Shown here: in pieces, positions 42,612 to 52,510 of the stretch
Position numbering within the stretch: the first letter of the stretch is position 1
Layout of the letters: each line of letters starts with the position of its first letter
Source: Hymenobacter aerophilus DSM 13606
Lineage (GTDB): Bacteria; Bacteroidota; Bacteroidia; Cytophagales; Hymenobacteraceae
Assembly: GCF_000382225.1 (NCBI RefSeq)
Contig: NZ_KB907808.1
Span: 1 to 64,000, forward strand
Length of the DNA stretch: 64,000 nucleotides
Direction of reading: 5' to 3'
Made by a program: the position numbers and the translations under genes
The notes under the pieces: model-generated
Database searches by the model: none
The model's input: the letters and a program-made list of their open reading frames with translations, nothing else
Told to the model about the DNA's origin: nothing

Positions 42612-42637
42612 GCACCCAAAGGTTATCTGGGTGTTTT
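42612..42637 (+). terminator. Hairpin terminator candidate
   Basis: CACCCA-N10-TGGGTG followed by TTTTT. The 412-bp gap 42457-42868 otherwise holds AT-rich DNA and the promoter candidate below. Confidence 0.5.
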
Positions 42638-42757
42638 TATCAAGGCGTTGGGAGTACAAACTTCCGAACGCCTGACACTTCTTTCGGCGCCGTAGAAATG
42701 ATGTTCATTGGCCAGCAGAGTACGTTCATCTAAATGCCAGCATTTATTATCAAATAG

Positions 42758-42790
42758 TTTGCTAATTCAACAAACCCCTTCATATCTTAG
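42758..42790 (+). promoter_or_regulatory. Bacteroidetes-type promoter for susC1
   Basis: TTTG at 42758-42761 and TATCTTAG at 42783-42790 are 21 bp apart, near the TTTG/TAnnTTTG consensus. The ATG of the broken susC is about 80 bp downstream. Confidence 0.5.
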
Positions 42791-42868
42791 CATAGTTTCA
42801 TAAATACACCTTGTAAATTTCTTTCAACAACGCCCCTTTTCTCTTTCTTTATTAATTTCTCATTCTTC

Positions 42869-45800
42869 ATGAAGAAAATTCTACTCTCTGTCTTACCGCT
42901 GGTAGCCTTTTCGGCTACCAGCGGTAAGACAGAGAGTAGAACAGTTTCGGGGCGGGTCACTGACCGTGACACGGGCCAGGGCCTTCCAGGGGTTACAGTT
43001 CTCCAGAAAGGCACGACCAATGGCGTATCAACCAATTCGGATGGCACCTTTACGCTGACGGTGCCAGCCAGCGGCGGTACACTCGTTTTCAGCTCGGTTG
43101 GCTTTTTGCCGGTTGAGCAGGCAATCGGCGACCAGAACCAGTTTACTATTGGCTTATCGGCCGACAGCCGTCAGTTGAGCGAGGTAGTAGTTACTGGCTA
43201 CGGCCAGCAGCAGGAGCGCCGTGAGATTAGCGGCGCCATTGCAACCATTAAGTCTTCTGAGTTTAAAGATTAGCCGGTACTCGGTGTCGACCAGGCATTA
43301 CAGGGTCGGGCAGCGGGCGTGCAGGTATTCCAAAACTCGGGCACGCCGGGCTCCGGTATTTCTGTCCGGATTCGTGGCGCTGCTTCTATTGGTGCCAGCA
43401 ACGAGCCGTTGTACGTAGTGGATGGCTTGCCTATTAACACGGGTAATACCACGCAGCTCGGCGCGGGCAACCAGCTAACCAACGGCCTCAACGACCTCAA
43501 TCCCAATGACATTGAGAGCATCGAAGTACTGAAAGATGCTGCCGCCTCGGCTATTTATGGTTCGCGCGCTTCCAACGGGGTCGTTATCATTACAACCAAG
43601 CGTGGCAAAGCAGGCAAAGCGCAGGTTGATCTGGAATACTACACCGGTACCCAGTCGGTCTGGAAAAAGCCGGATATCCTGAATGGCGAACAGCAGACAT
43701 TGCTCTTTATTGATCAGGCGGTGAACCGCTATCCGGCAAATGCCAACGGGAATTACCCTTATTCCAAAACGCTCACTTTCCGGACTAAAGAAGATCTGGC
43801 AGCCTACGTATATGGTCCAGGCAATGCGTCGGTTTCCGATGGGCTGGCTTCCTATGTAGATGCCGGACCGATCCAGCCGCTGAGCCAGTTTCAGAACCCG
43901 AGCACTGCCACTTCTACCAACTGGATAGATGAAGTAACGCGCTCAGCTCCAATCAGCAATTATGGGCTGACCTTTTCGGGTGGTTCGGCGCAAAGCACGT
44001 ACCGCATTAACGCCAACTACTTCGATCAGGAAGGCGTTATTGTCGGCACTGGCTTCAAACGCGCCAGCGTGCGTACGGCCCTTACCAGCAACCTGTCGGA
44101 TAAAATCCGCATGGGCCTGACGCTTGGCCTGACCAGCAGCATTAACAACCGCGTCAACAACGACAACAGCATTTACGGGGTGCTTACGACGGCTCGTTTG
44201 TATGCCGCTGATTTGCCCATTTACAATGCCAACGGCACTTACTACAAAGTAGGTTCATTGGAAAACCCGGTGGCTGCAGCCAAAGAGCCCTATATCAAGA
44301 GCGTCAACAACCGGGTTATCGGCACGCAGTACACTGAGTTTGAGCTCATCAAAAACCTGAAGTACCGGGCCATGTTCGGCCTCGATTACACCTACGGCCG
44401 CGATGACCGTTTCTACTCGACGCTAACCAACGCCGGCGCCAACACCCGCGGCGAGGCCACGGTGGCAACCCTGCAAGACATCAACTACAACCACACCAGC
44501 TCGCTGAACTACAGCAAAATTTTCGCTACCGACCATTCGCTGAGTGCCCTGCTTGTTGCCGAATACCAACGCGACAACTACCAGGACACCTATGCGCAGG
44601 CAACAGGTTTCCCAAGTAATTCAATCCGTCAGCTGTCGGCCGGTGCAACCAAAACCTCGGCCACCAGCTCCGCCACGGGCAACGCGCTTTTCAGTCTACT
44701 GGGTAAAGTCGACTATTCGTTCAAGAGCCGTTACCTGTTCACGCTCTCCGTTCGCCGCGACCGTTCGTCGCGCTTCGGGGCCGACAACCAGGTGGGCTAC
44801 TTCCCGGCAGTATCGGGGGCGTGGCGTGTTATCGAGGAAAGCTTCCTCAAAGACCAAACCGTGCTGAGCGAACTTAAGCTGCGGGGTAGCTACGGCGAAA
44901 CCGGCAACCAGCCCACCGGCAACTTCGGCTCACGGGGTCTGATCGGTGTTGGCTACAACTACCTCGACCAAGGGGGCTTGGCCCTAAACCAGTTGGCTAA
45001 CCCCGAATTGCGCTGGGAGCGGACCAAGCAGCTCAACTTCGGAGTCGACGTGGGTTTCATGAGCAACCGTTTCTACGTGTCGGCCGACGCTTACCAGCGC
45101 AAGACTGACGATCTGCTGCTAGCGCAGCAGCTGCCCTCCGATACCGGCTTCCGCAGCTACAGTGCCAACATTGGCAACATCGAGAACAAAGGTGTGGAGT
45201 TCGCCCTCACCACGCTGAACATCCAGAATGAAGGAGATGGCTTCAACTGGGATACCAACTTCAACATCAGCTTCAACCGCAACAAAGTAACCAAGCTGTC
45301 GGATGATAACCCGACCGGACAGGCTGCCGGCTTTGCCAGCCGCCTGATTGTAGGCCAGCCACTGGGTGCTTTCTACGGTTACCGGGTTGACCACATCATC
45401 CAGACGCAGGCCGAATTGGAGGCGCTGAACAGTGGTTCCAAAACCGGCGTGTACCAGTCGACCCTTACCCGGCCCGGCGATATTAAATTTGTCGACCTGA
45501 ATGGCGACGGCCGCGTAACGGCTGACGACCAGGAAATTATCGGTAATGCGCAGGCCAAGTTCTACGGCGGTTTCAATAACACCTTCCGCTACAAGGGCTT
45601 CGATCTAACGGCGTTCCTGCAGTTCAACGTGGGCAACGACATTTACAACAACGCCCGCTCCAGCACCGAAGGCATGAGTACTACTTATGGCCAGGATGCG
45701 GCAGTATTGAACCGTTGGACGCCTACCAACACCAATACTGATATCCCGCGGGCAATAGCCGGCGACCCAAACAGCAACACGCGTACTTCTACCCGCTTCC

Positions 45801-46054
45801 TGGAAGACGGCTCGTTTGCCCGCTTTAAGAATGTAGTGCTTGGGTATACCCTTCCAAAACCCGTGGCCAGCCGATTACACCTGCGCACGGTGCGCATCTA
45901 TGCCCAGTCGCAGAACCTGGTAACATTCACGAAATATTCGGGCCTGGATCCGGAGGTAAGCACGTTCAGTGGCAGCAACACATCTCCTGGCACCGACTTC
46001 TTCACCTATCCGCAGGCCCGGACCATCACGGGAGGTATCATTCTTGGCCTGTAA
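42869..46054 (+). pseudogene. SusC/RagA-type TonB-dependent transporter, interrupted by an in-frame amber codon
   Basis: The full frame covers 1062 codons, 135th of which (43271-43273) is TAG. Frame is kept across the stop: GAG TTT AAA GAT TAG CCG GTA, so a single-base change explains it. The protein reads as a standard SusC: signal peptide, carboxypeptidase-like regulatory domain (SGRVTDRDTGQGLPGVTVLQ), TonB-box region, plug ([44 protein letters not shown]) and a beta-barrel ending GGIILGL. A second lesion is a 29-bp perfect hairpin in the signal-peptide codons. Without readthrough only 134 residues are made. The part from 43319 is an open frame of 911 codons but lacks a signal. Confidence 0.9.
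42879..42941. repeat. Perfect 29-bp inverted repeat inside the susC1 signal-peptide codons
   Basis: The arms 42879-42907 and 42913-42941 are exact reverse complements around TTTTC. The left arm encodes the hydrophobic core (ILLSVLPLVAF). The right arm encodes ATSGKTESR where the paralogue at 47763 has AIQVAAQTR, with reading frame and length unchanged. In the mRNA the stem would begin 7 nt after the AUG. Confidence 0.93.
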
Positions 46055-46086
46055 TCCGGGCACTCATTTCCTGACTTCTTCAACCC

Positions 46087-47460
46087 ATGTATATACCATC
46101 GCTTCGAAAATTCGCCACCCGCTCGGCTCTGCTGCTGAGCCTGGGGTTGGGCACCGTTGCCTGCGATAAAGCACTCGACGTAGAGCCGCAAAACAGTATC
46201 AGCTCTGATACCGGCTACTCAACCAAGGAAGATGCCGCCGCCGCCCTCAATGGCGTGTACGACGGCCTGCAGCTGACTGACTATTACGGAGTAGCTTTCC
46301 CAACTATTTCTGACCTCATTTCGGGTGATGAACTCCATGTAGGCACTTACACTACGACGCTGGGGCAGATTGCGCAGAATCAGACCTCTGCTGATAATAT
46401 CCAAGTCCAGAACACCTGGGATGCCATTTACAATACCATCAACCGGGCCAACTACCTGCTGCAGGAAAGCGAGAAGATCAATGACCCCGCCTTCCCGAAG
46501 CTGGCTACCCAGGCGCAGGTACGGGCTATTCGCGCCTTGTGCTACATGAACCTGCTGGGCCTGTGGGGCGGCACGTCGCAGGGTTACGGTTACCCCGACG
46601 GGCTTGGTGTACCACTGCGCCTCACCCCTACCGTGTCTATCGGCCCCGATACGCAGCCCATTCCCCGCTCCTCCGAAGCTGATGTAGCGGCGGCCATCCG
46701 GACCGATCTGGACTTCGCCATCGAAAACCTTAGCGCTGGCACCGGTTCGCGGGTAACTAAAAATGCAGCCCTGGCTTTGCGGGCACGTTTTGAGTTGCGC
46801 ATGCGCAATTACCCCGAAGCCCTCAAGTTTGCGGGCCAAGTACCTGCGCTGGCTGGATTCGCGGCCTCAGCACCCAGCGGCACAGCTACCGATGCGTTGT
46901 GGCAGTTGAGCTTTAGTGCTACCGACAAAAATCTGTATGCCTTCTGGTGGTTTACGACTGGGGGAAGAAACGAGCTGGACCCAGGAGCTAACCTCGCTGC
47001 CGCTCACCCATCCGGCGACAAACGGCTGCCTATCAATATAGCACCCGAAGTAGCAGCCAACGGAACGGTATCGCCTAGCAAAGTCACCCTCAAATACACG
47101 CGCACTGCTACAGGTGATGACCCATTCAATGTGGTTCGCTACGCGGAAGTTGTGCTCACTATTGCTGAGTCAGCGGCCCGCACGGGCGACCTCGCTACGG
47201 CAACCACGCAGCTTGATATCATCCGGACCCGCGCAGGCTTAGCACCCACCACCGCCACCACCGCCGAAGCACTTATCGAGGATATCTTGCTGCAACGACG
47301 CCTGGAGCTAGCTTATGAGGGCAGCTACTGGTACGACCTGCGCCGCACTAATTCTGTGCAGACGGCGCTTCCTACCTATAAGGAAACGTTCCGCAACCTG
47401 TTCCCTATTCCTATCCGGGAAGTTCGGCTGTCTAACTTGGTTCAGAATCCGAATTTCTAG
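46087..47460 (+). CDS. SusD/RagB-family outer-membrane lipoprotein (partner of broken SusC1)
   Basis: A 457-residue surface lipoprotein that caps a SusC channel and binds the substrate. The signal ends VACDKALDVEP with lipobox Cys at about 26. SusD signatures are DAAAALNGVYDGLQL, the TPR-like helix WDAIYNTINRANYLLQESEK, QAQVRAIRALCYMNLLGLWG, and the C-terminal ILLQRRLELAYEGSYWYDLR. The start is 33 bp after the SusC1 stop, so they form one operon. The gene itself is intact, which is notable because its partner is broken. The substrate is unknown. Confidence 0.94.
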   Translation: MYIPSLRKFATRSALLLSLGLGTVACDKALDVEPQNSISSDTGYSTKEDAAAALNGVYDGLQLTDYYGVAFPTISDLISGDELHVGTYTTTLGQIAQNQTSADNIQVQNTWDAIYNTINRANYLLQESEKINDPAFPKLATQAQVRAIRALCYMNLLGLWGGTSQGYGYPDGLGVPLRLTPTVSIGPDTQPIPRSSEADVAAAIRTDLDFAIENLSAGTGSRVTKNAALALRARFELRMRNYPEALKFAGQVPALAGFAASAPSGTATDALWQLSFSATDKNLYAFWWFTTGGRNELDPGANLAAAHPSGDKRLPINIAPEVAANGTVSPSKVTLKYTRTATGDDPFNVVRYAEVVLTIAESAARTGDLATATTQLDIIRTRAGLAPTTATTAEALIEDILLQRRLELAYEGSYWYDLRRTNSVQTALPTYKETFRNLFPIPIREVRLSNLVQNPNF

Positions 47461-47472
47461 TAGGGTATATAG

Positions 47473-47519
47473 AAAAGCAAAAAGGCTTTCCATCAGTTGA
47501 TGGGAAGCCTTTTTGCTTT
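47473..47519 (+). terminator. Rho-independent terminator after the first SusC/SusD pair
   Basis: AAAGCAAAAAGGCTTTCCAT pairs with its near-exact reverse complement around a short loop, with a TTTTTGCTTT tail. The rest of 47461-47762 is AT-rich leader for the next pair; I see no gene in it. Confidence 0.85.
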
Positions 47520-47762
47520 AACACAGGCTTTTACGTTCCCTTTCAAACGCACTACCTGTTGTGTCCCAATAGTCTTCCAAGGCCATATTTTCTAGATGAT
47601 GAAGCAACTCCATTGTTCTGAGGAAAGAATAGTTTCACATCTAATCAGCTATAATTCGCTAAACAATGGATTTATGTCTATTTTGCTCACTCATAGACTA
47701 TGCAAATGCCTGGTCTTTTCTTTAGTCACCCACTAATTCAATCACTCTCTCACTTTCCATTT

Positions 47763-50700
47763 ATGAAAAAAAGCTTACTCATGGCACTACCTCTGGTAGC
47801 CTTTTCGGCTATCCAGGTAGCTGCTCAGACCAGAGCGGTTTCGGGTCGGGTTACCGACCGGAACACCGGTGAAGGTCTGCCGGGAGTTACAGTTCTTCTG
47901 AAGGGTACGAACAATGGTATTTCTACCAACTCCGATGGTTCGTTTACGCTAACCGTGCCGGCTACTGGCGGCACGCTGGTGTTCAGCTCCATCGGTTTCA
48001 TTTCGGTAGAGCGGCCAATTGGCGATGACAACCAGGTTACAGTTGCGCTGTCGGCCGATTCGAAGCAGTTGAGTGAAGTAGTTGTAACCGCTTTCGGCAT
48101 TGAGAAAGAAGCCAGAGAGCTTACCTACAGCGTACAGCAGCTGGAAGGCCAGAACCTTGTGAAAGCGGGCCAGCCCAACGTTACGAACGCCCTGCAGGGC
48201 CGCGTAGCGGGTGTAACGGTGCGCTCGTCGAGCGGTATGCCCGGCTCGTCTTCGCAGATTACTATCCGTGGCAGCCGCTTCCTGACCGGCAACAACCAGC
48301 CATTGTATGTGGTGGATGGTTTGCCAATTGAGAGCAACTCTGATTTCGGCGGCGAGGTATCCGGCACCGATGGTTCGAGCCGGGCCCTCGATATCAACCC
48401 TGAGGACATCGAGAGCATTTCGGTACTGAAGGGTGGTGCTTCGGCTGCATTGTATGGCAACCGTGCCGCCAACGGCGTAGTGGTTATTACCACCAAGCGG
48501 GGCCGGGGCATCGATAAACCTGCGCAGCTTTCTTACAGCACCGATTACTCGTTCGACTTTCCATCGGTACTACCCGACCTGCAGAGCACGTACGCGCAGG
48601 GCTCAGGCGGCGACTTCAACAGCAACACCTCCCTATCGTGGGGCCCGCGCCTGACGGAGCTGGACCCAACGGTGCTCGATAAAGGCGGTAAGCCTTTGGT
48701 ACCGGGTAAGGCCTACGATAACATCGATCCGTTCTTCCGCACGGGCCACACCATGAACCACGCTGTGAACCTGCAGGGTAGCGGCGGTTACGGCAACTAC
48801 GCTGTTGGTCTGGGCTACACCAACCAGCTGGGTATTATCCCGTCGACGGGCATGGACCGTTACACGGCTAAAGTAGCCGGCGACTTCAAGCTGACCCCCA
48901 AGCTGAATATTGGAGCCTCGATCAACTATTCGAGCCTCGATATCGACAAGCTGCCCGGTGGCTCTAATACCTCGAACCCGCTCTTTACGTTGTACTACGC
49001 TCCGCGCAGCTACGATATGTGGGGCATCCCGTACGAGAGTGAAACCAACCCTTTCTCGCAGATCAACTACCGGGGCAACATCGACAACCCACGCTGGTCG
49101 CTGGCGCACAACTACTTCAACGAGCGCACCAACCGCATATTCGGTAACGCCAACGCCAGCTACAAGTTCACCGACTGGCTGTCGCTGAACTACCGGATTG
49201 GTATCGACCAATACACTACGGAGGGCAAAGAGGTATACGACCTGGGCTCCGGCTTCACGGGTGGCCGCACCGCTACTCCTTCGGGCGGTCAGGTTAACGA
49301 CTACTCCGTAATTCAGAACCAGGTTAACTCCAACGTCAACCTGGCTATCGACAAGAACATCACGGAGGACATCAACCTGAGCGTACTGCTCGGCAACGAG
49401 TTCTACGATATCCGGAACCGTTTCCAGAACATGCTGGGCCAGGGTATTACGGTAGGCGGCCTGCGTAACATCGGCTCGACCATCACTCAGACGACCAGCG
49501 AAAGCATTAGCCGGCGCCGGACGGTAGGTTTCTACGGTAACCTGACGGCTTCGTGGAAAGAAATGATTTTCGTGAACGCCTCGGGGCGCCAGGATTACAT
49601 CTCCAACCTGGAGCGCGATGAGCGTAAGAAGTTTTACCCCGCAGTAGGCCTGGGCTTCGTTGTAACGGAGGCCTTCAAACTGCCCGAAAACATTGTAAGC
49701 TTCGCCAAGCTGCGGGCTTCGTATTCGGAAACCGCGCAGGCACCCGATGCTCCTTATGCTACGCGTACGGTATACAACCGGGGTGGCGCTGGCAGCGGCT
49801 TCCTCAACGATGGTATCAACTTCCCCTTCAACGGCCAGATTGGCCTGAGCCAGAGCGACATTCTCCGGACCCGCGACCTGCGGCCAGTGAACCTGCAGAA
49901 CCTGGAATTTGGTGCTGACCTGCGCTTCCTCAACAACCGCGTAACGGTTGACTACTCGTACTTCAAGACGACGGCGGAAGGGCAGATTTTCGAGGCGCCC
50001 GCCGCTCCATCGACCGGTTTCACCTCGCGCTTCATCAACGCCGGCGACATCGAAATCAACGGCAACGAAATTACGCTTGGCGTAACGCCGATTCAGAGTG
50101 CCGAAGGCTTCAACTGGAACATCACGGCCAACTACACGCAGTACCGCAACCGGGTAAACCAGCTGTCGGAAGGCGTAGACAACATTTTCCTGGGTGGCTT
50201 TGTCACGCCAAACGTACGGGCTCAGGTCAACAACCTGTATCCGGTGCTGTTCGGTTCGCGCTACAAGCGCAGCCCTTCGGGAGCTATTGTTGTTGACTCG
50301 GATGGCTATCCATTGGCTGACGACGAGAACGGCGTAATCGGGCAGGTGCAGCCGAAGTTCGAGTTGGGCGTAACCAACACGTTCAGCTTCAAGGGCCTGA
50401 GCATGCTGATTCAGGTAGACACCCGCCGCGGCGCTCAGCAGTACGGTGGCAACACCCGCCTGGCCAAGCTCTACGGCGTTGATAAGGCGACTGAAGACCG
50501 CGAGTCGGATTACGTATTTGATGGCGTAACCGAAGTGACGGACAACGCGGGTAATGTGACCGGCTACGAGAAGAACACCAAAGTCATCAAGCGCGACCAG
50601 GACTTCTGGAACTTCTACATGGACGGCATTGATGAAACCAATGTCTACAAAACTGACTTTGTTCGTTTGCGGGAGGTTTCGCTGGCCTACACGCTCCCAC

Positions 50701-50897
50701 CGGCACTGGTAGCCAAAACGGGAGTATTCAGCGCCGCCAGCATTTCGCTGATTGGTCGTAATCTGTTTTTGATTACCGATTACCCGAACTTTGACCCCGA
50801 AACCAGCGTGGGTGGTGCTACCAACTTCCAGGGCCTGGAGTATGTGAGCCTGCCGCAGCTGCGTTCCTACGGTGCTTCGCTGCGCGTTACTTTCTAA
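47763..50897 (+). CDS. SusC/RagA-family TonB-linked outer-membrane protein
   Basis: A 1044-residue TonB-dependent transporter. Start MKKSLLMALPLVAFSAIQVA with cleavage after VAAQ; an upstream in-frame start is discarded. The carboxypeptidase-like domain (SGRVTDRNTGEGLPGVTVLL) is followed by a TonB-box segment, the plug ([51 protein letters not shown]) and a 22-strand-type barrel ending LRSYGASLRVTF. It is intact and close in sequence to the broken SusC1, particularly over the first 90 residues, so the two pairs look like a tandem duplication that has diverged. Confidence 0.96.
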   Translation: MKKSLLMALPLVAFSAIQVAAQTRAVSGRVTDRNTGEGLPGVTVLLKGTNNGISTNSDGSFTLTVPATGGTLVFSSIGFISVERPIGDDNQVTVALSADSKQLSEVVVTAFGIEKEARELTYSVQQLEGQNLVKAGQPNVTNALQGRVAGVTVRSSSGMPGSSSQITIRGSRFLTGNNQPLYVVDGLPIESNSDFGGEVSGTDGSSRALDINPEDIESISVLKGGASAALYGNRAANGVVVITTKRGRGIDKPAQLSYSTDYSFDFPSVLPDLQSTYAQGSGGDFNSNTSLSWGPRLTELDPTVLDKGGKPLVPGKAYDNIDPFFRTGHTMNHAVNLQGSGGYGNYAVGLGYTNQLGIIPSTGMDRYTAKVAGDFKLTPKLNIGASINYSSLDIDKLPGGSNTSNPLFTLYYAPRSYDMWGIPYESETNPFSQINYRGNIDNPRWSLAHNYFNERTNRIFGNANASYKFTDWLSLNYRIGIDQYTTEGKEVYDLGSGFTGGRTATPSGGQVNDYSVIQNQVNSNVNLAIDKNITEDINLSVLLGNEFYDIRNRFQNMLGQGITVGGLRNIGSTITQTTSESISRRRTVGFYGNLTASWKEMIFVNASGRQDYISNLERDERKKFYPAVGLGFVVTEAFKLPENIVSFAKLRASYSETAQAPDAPYATRTVYNRGGAGSGFLNDGINFPFNGQIGLSQSDILRTRDLRPVNLQNLEFGADLRFLNNRVTVDYSYFKTTAEGQIFEAPAAPSTGFTSRFINAGDIEINGNEITLGVTPIQSAEGFNWNITANYTQYRNRVNQLSEGVDNIFLGGFVTPNVRAQVNNLYPVLFGSRYKRSPSGAIVVDSDGYPLADDENGVIGQVQPKFELGVTNTFSFKGLSMLIQVDTRRGAQQYGGNTRLAKLYGVDKATEDRESDYVFDGVTEVTDNAGNVTGYEKNTKVIKRDQDFWNFYMDGIDETNVYKTDFVRLREVSLAYTLPPALVAKTGVFSAASISLIGRNLFLITDYPNFDPETSVGGATNFQGLEYVSLPQLRSYGASLRVTF

Positions 50898-50927
50898 TTC
50901 CTTCTCCGACTTTCGACCCTTTTATAT

Positions 50928-52418
50928 ATGAAGCGTTCAAAATTCACCCCTTATCTGATGATGCTGGGCCTGGCCATTGGCGCCAGTGCCTGCTCCGACG
51001 ATAAGCTGGACGAAATCAACACCAACCCCAACTCGCCGCTGGAGTCGCCGCTGAGCCTGCTGATGCCGCAGGTAACTGTGGATGCTGCCTTCGGCGTCTG
51101 GGGAACCGACCTGGCCTGGTACTCTGCGGTATTTGTAGAGCAGACTACGGGCGTACATGCGCAGTTCGAGCAGGCCGACAAGCGTGGCAACGCTTCGTTC
51201 AACGCAACGGCCACCAGCAACAACTGGAACGACATTTACGCCAGTGAGCTTCAGGATCTGGACATCATGATTGAGCGGGGCTCAACTGGTGCCGAGGCTG
51301 GTTCGTGGCGTTATGTGGGCATTGCCAAAGTGCTGAAGGCGTACGTTATGAGCGTAACTACGGACCTTTTCGGCCGGGTGCCTTACAGCGAAGCCAATAA
51401 GGGGACGGAGGTGCTCAAGCCTGCTTACGACAAGCAGGAGGACATCTATAAGGCCCTGAACGCCCTGCTCGATGACGCCATTCTCGACCTGGCCAAGCCT
51501 TCTCCCAACGTTCCGGGCGCCGGCGACTTCTTCTATAGCGGCGATGCTGCCAAATGGACGAAGGCGGCCTACACGCTGAAGATGCGCCTGGCTAACCACT
51601 TGAGCAAGCGCGATCCACAGGGCTCGGCTGATGCTGTGCTAGCCCTGTTGCCCAACGCATTTGCCTCACCAGCCGATAACCTTACTTTCTCTAAGTACAC
51701 GGCTACTGCAATTGGCGAAAACCCCTGGTACCAGGAAGAGAATGACCGGAGCCACTTCGCGGTGAGCACCACCTTCTACAACATCCTGCGCAACACCACC
51801 ACGGATACCGATGCCAACATCAACGACAACGACCCGCGCATTCCATTCCTGATCGACCCGGTAGGTCGGAAAAAGGGTGGGGACCGGGTGGCAGCGCCTA
51901 ATGGCACCGCTGTAAACGACCAGGGCCGGACCAACTACTCGCGTCCTTCAGAAAACCTCATCTATGCAACGGCTCCTCAGCCCCTGATGACGTACGCAGA
52001 AGTGAAGTTTATTGAGGCAGAAGCCCGTCTGCGCAAAGGCGACAAAACCGGCGCTTATGCAGCCTACACTGCTGCAGTTGATGCCGACCTGATGTCCAAA
52101 GGTGCAGCCAGCTCGGTAAGCACCAGCACGACAGCCGAATCGAAAGGCTTCCGTGACCGCGTGTTTATGGGTGCCGATAATCTGACGCTGCAGGACGTGA
52201 TGCAGCAGAAGTACATTGCCTTCTTCATCTATCAGGCTATCGAGTCGTACACCGACTATCGCCGCACGGGCTTTCCGAAGCTGAACAACCCGAAGAATAC
52301 GGTTTTCTTCCCTCGTCGCTTCCCATATCCACAAAGCGAAATCGATACCAATGGCGCTAATGTTCCGGATGCTACCATCCAGGACGGCGTTTGGTGGGAT
52401 GATGGCACCGAAGACTAA
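50928..52418 (+). CDS. SusD/RagB-family nutrient-binding outer-membrane lipoprotein
   Basis: A 496-residue lipoprotein (lipobox in AIGASACSDDKL, Cys at about 22) pairing with the SusC above, 30 bp after its stop. The sequence fits the SusD-like group: INTNPNSPLESPLSLLMPQV near the N-terminus, SWRYVGIAKVLKAYVMSVTT and DLFGRVPYSEANKGT, a long helical region, LMTYAEVKFIEAEARLRKGD, and late ESYTDYRRTGFPKLNNP. It is a different subgroup from the SusD at 46087, so the two pairs probably handle different ligands. No carbohydrate enzymes or regulators lie nearby. Confidence 0.94.
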   Translation: MKRSKFTPYLMMLGLAIGASACSDDKLDEINTNPNSPLESPLSLLMPQVTVDAAFGVWGTDLAWYSAVFVEQTTGVHAQFEQADKRGNASFNATATSNNWNDIYASELQDLDIMIERGSTGAEAGSWRYVGIAKVLKAYVMSVTTDLFGRVPYSEANKGTEVLKPAYDKQEDIYKALNALLDDAILDLAKPSPNVPGAGDFFYSGDAAKWTKAAYTLKMRLANHLSKRDPQGSADAVLALLPNAFASPADNLTFSKYTATAIGENPWYQEENDRSHFAVSTTFYNILRNTTTDTDANINDNDPRIPFLIDPVGRKKGGDRVAAPNGTAVNDQGRTNYSRPSENLIYATAPQPLMTYAEVKFIEAEARLRKGDKTGAYAAYTAAVDADLMSKGAASSVSTSTTAESKGFRDRVFMGADNLTLQDVMQQKYIAFFIYQAIESYTDYRRTGFPKLNNPKNTVFFPRRFPYPQSEIDTNGANVPDATIQDGVWWDDGTED

Positions 52419-52452
52419 GTTTTGCCAGGTGCTGTAACCTGATTGCTTTTAC

Positions 52453-52489
52453 AAAGAGAGCCCCGGTCAATTTGACCGGGGCTCTTTTG
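52453..52489 (+). terminator. Rho-independent terminator after the second SusC/SusD pair
   Basis: AAGAGAGCCCCGGTCAA pairs with TTGACCGGGGCTCTTTT around one or two bases, ending in TTTTG. Confidence 0.85.
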
Positions 52490-52510
52490 TATTGTGCGAA
52501 TCGGGAGTAA

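Noticed and set aside
42879..42941. Invertible DNA switch controlling SusC
   Set aside because: The inverted repeat has only a 5-nt loop, so inversion would change almost nothing, and no recombinase gene is nearby.
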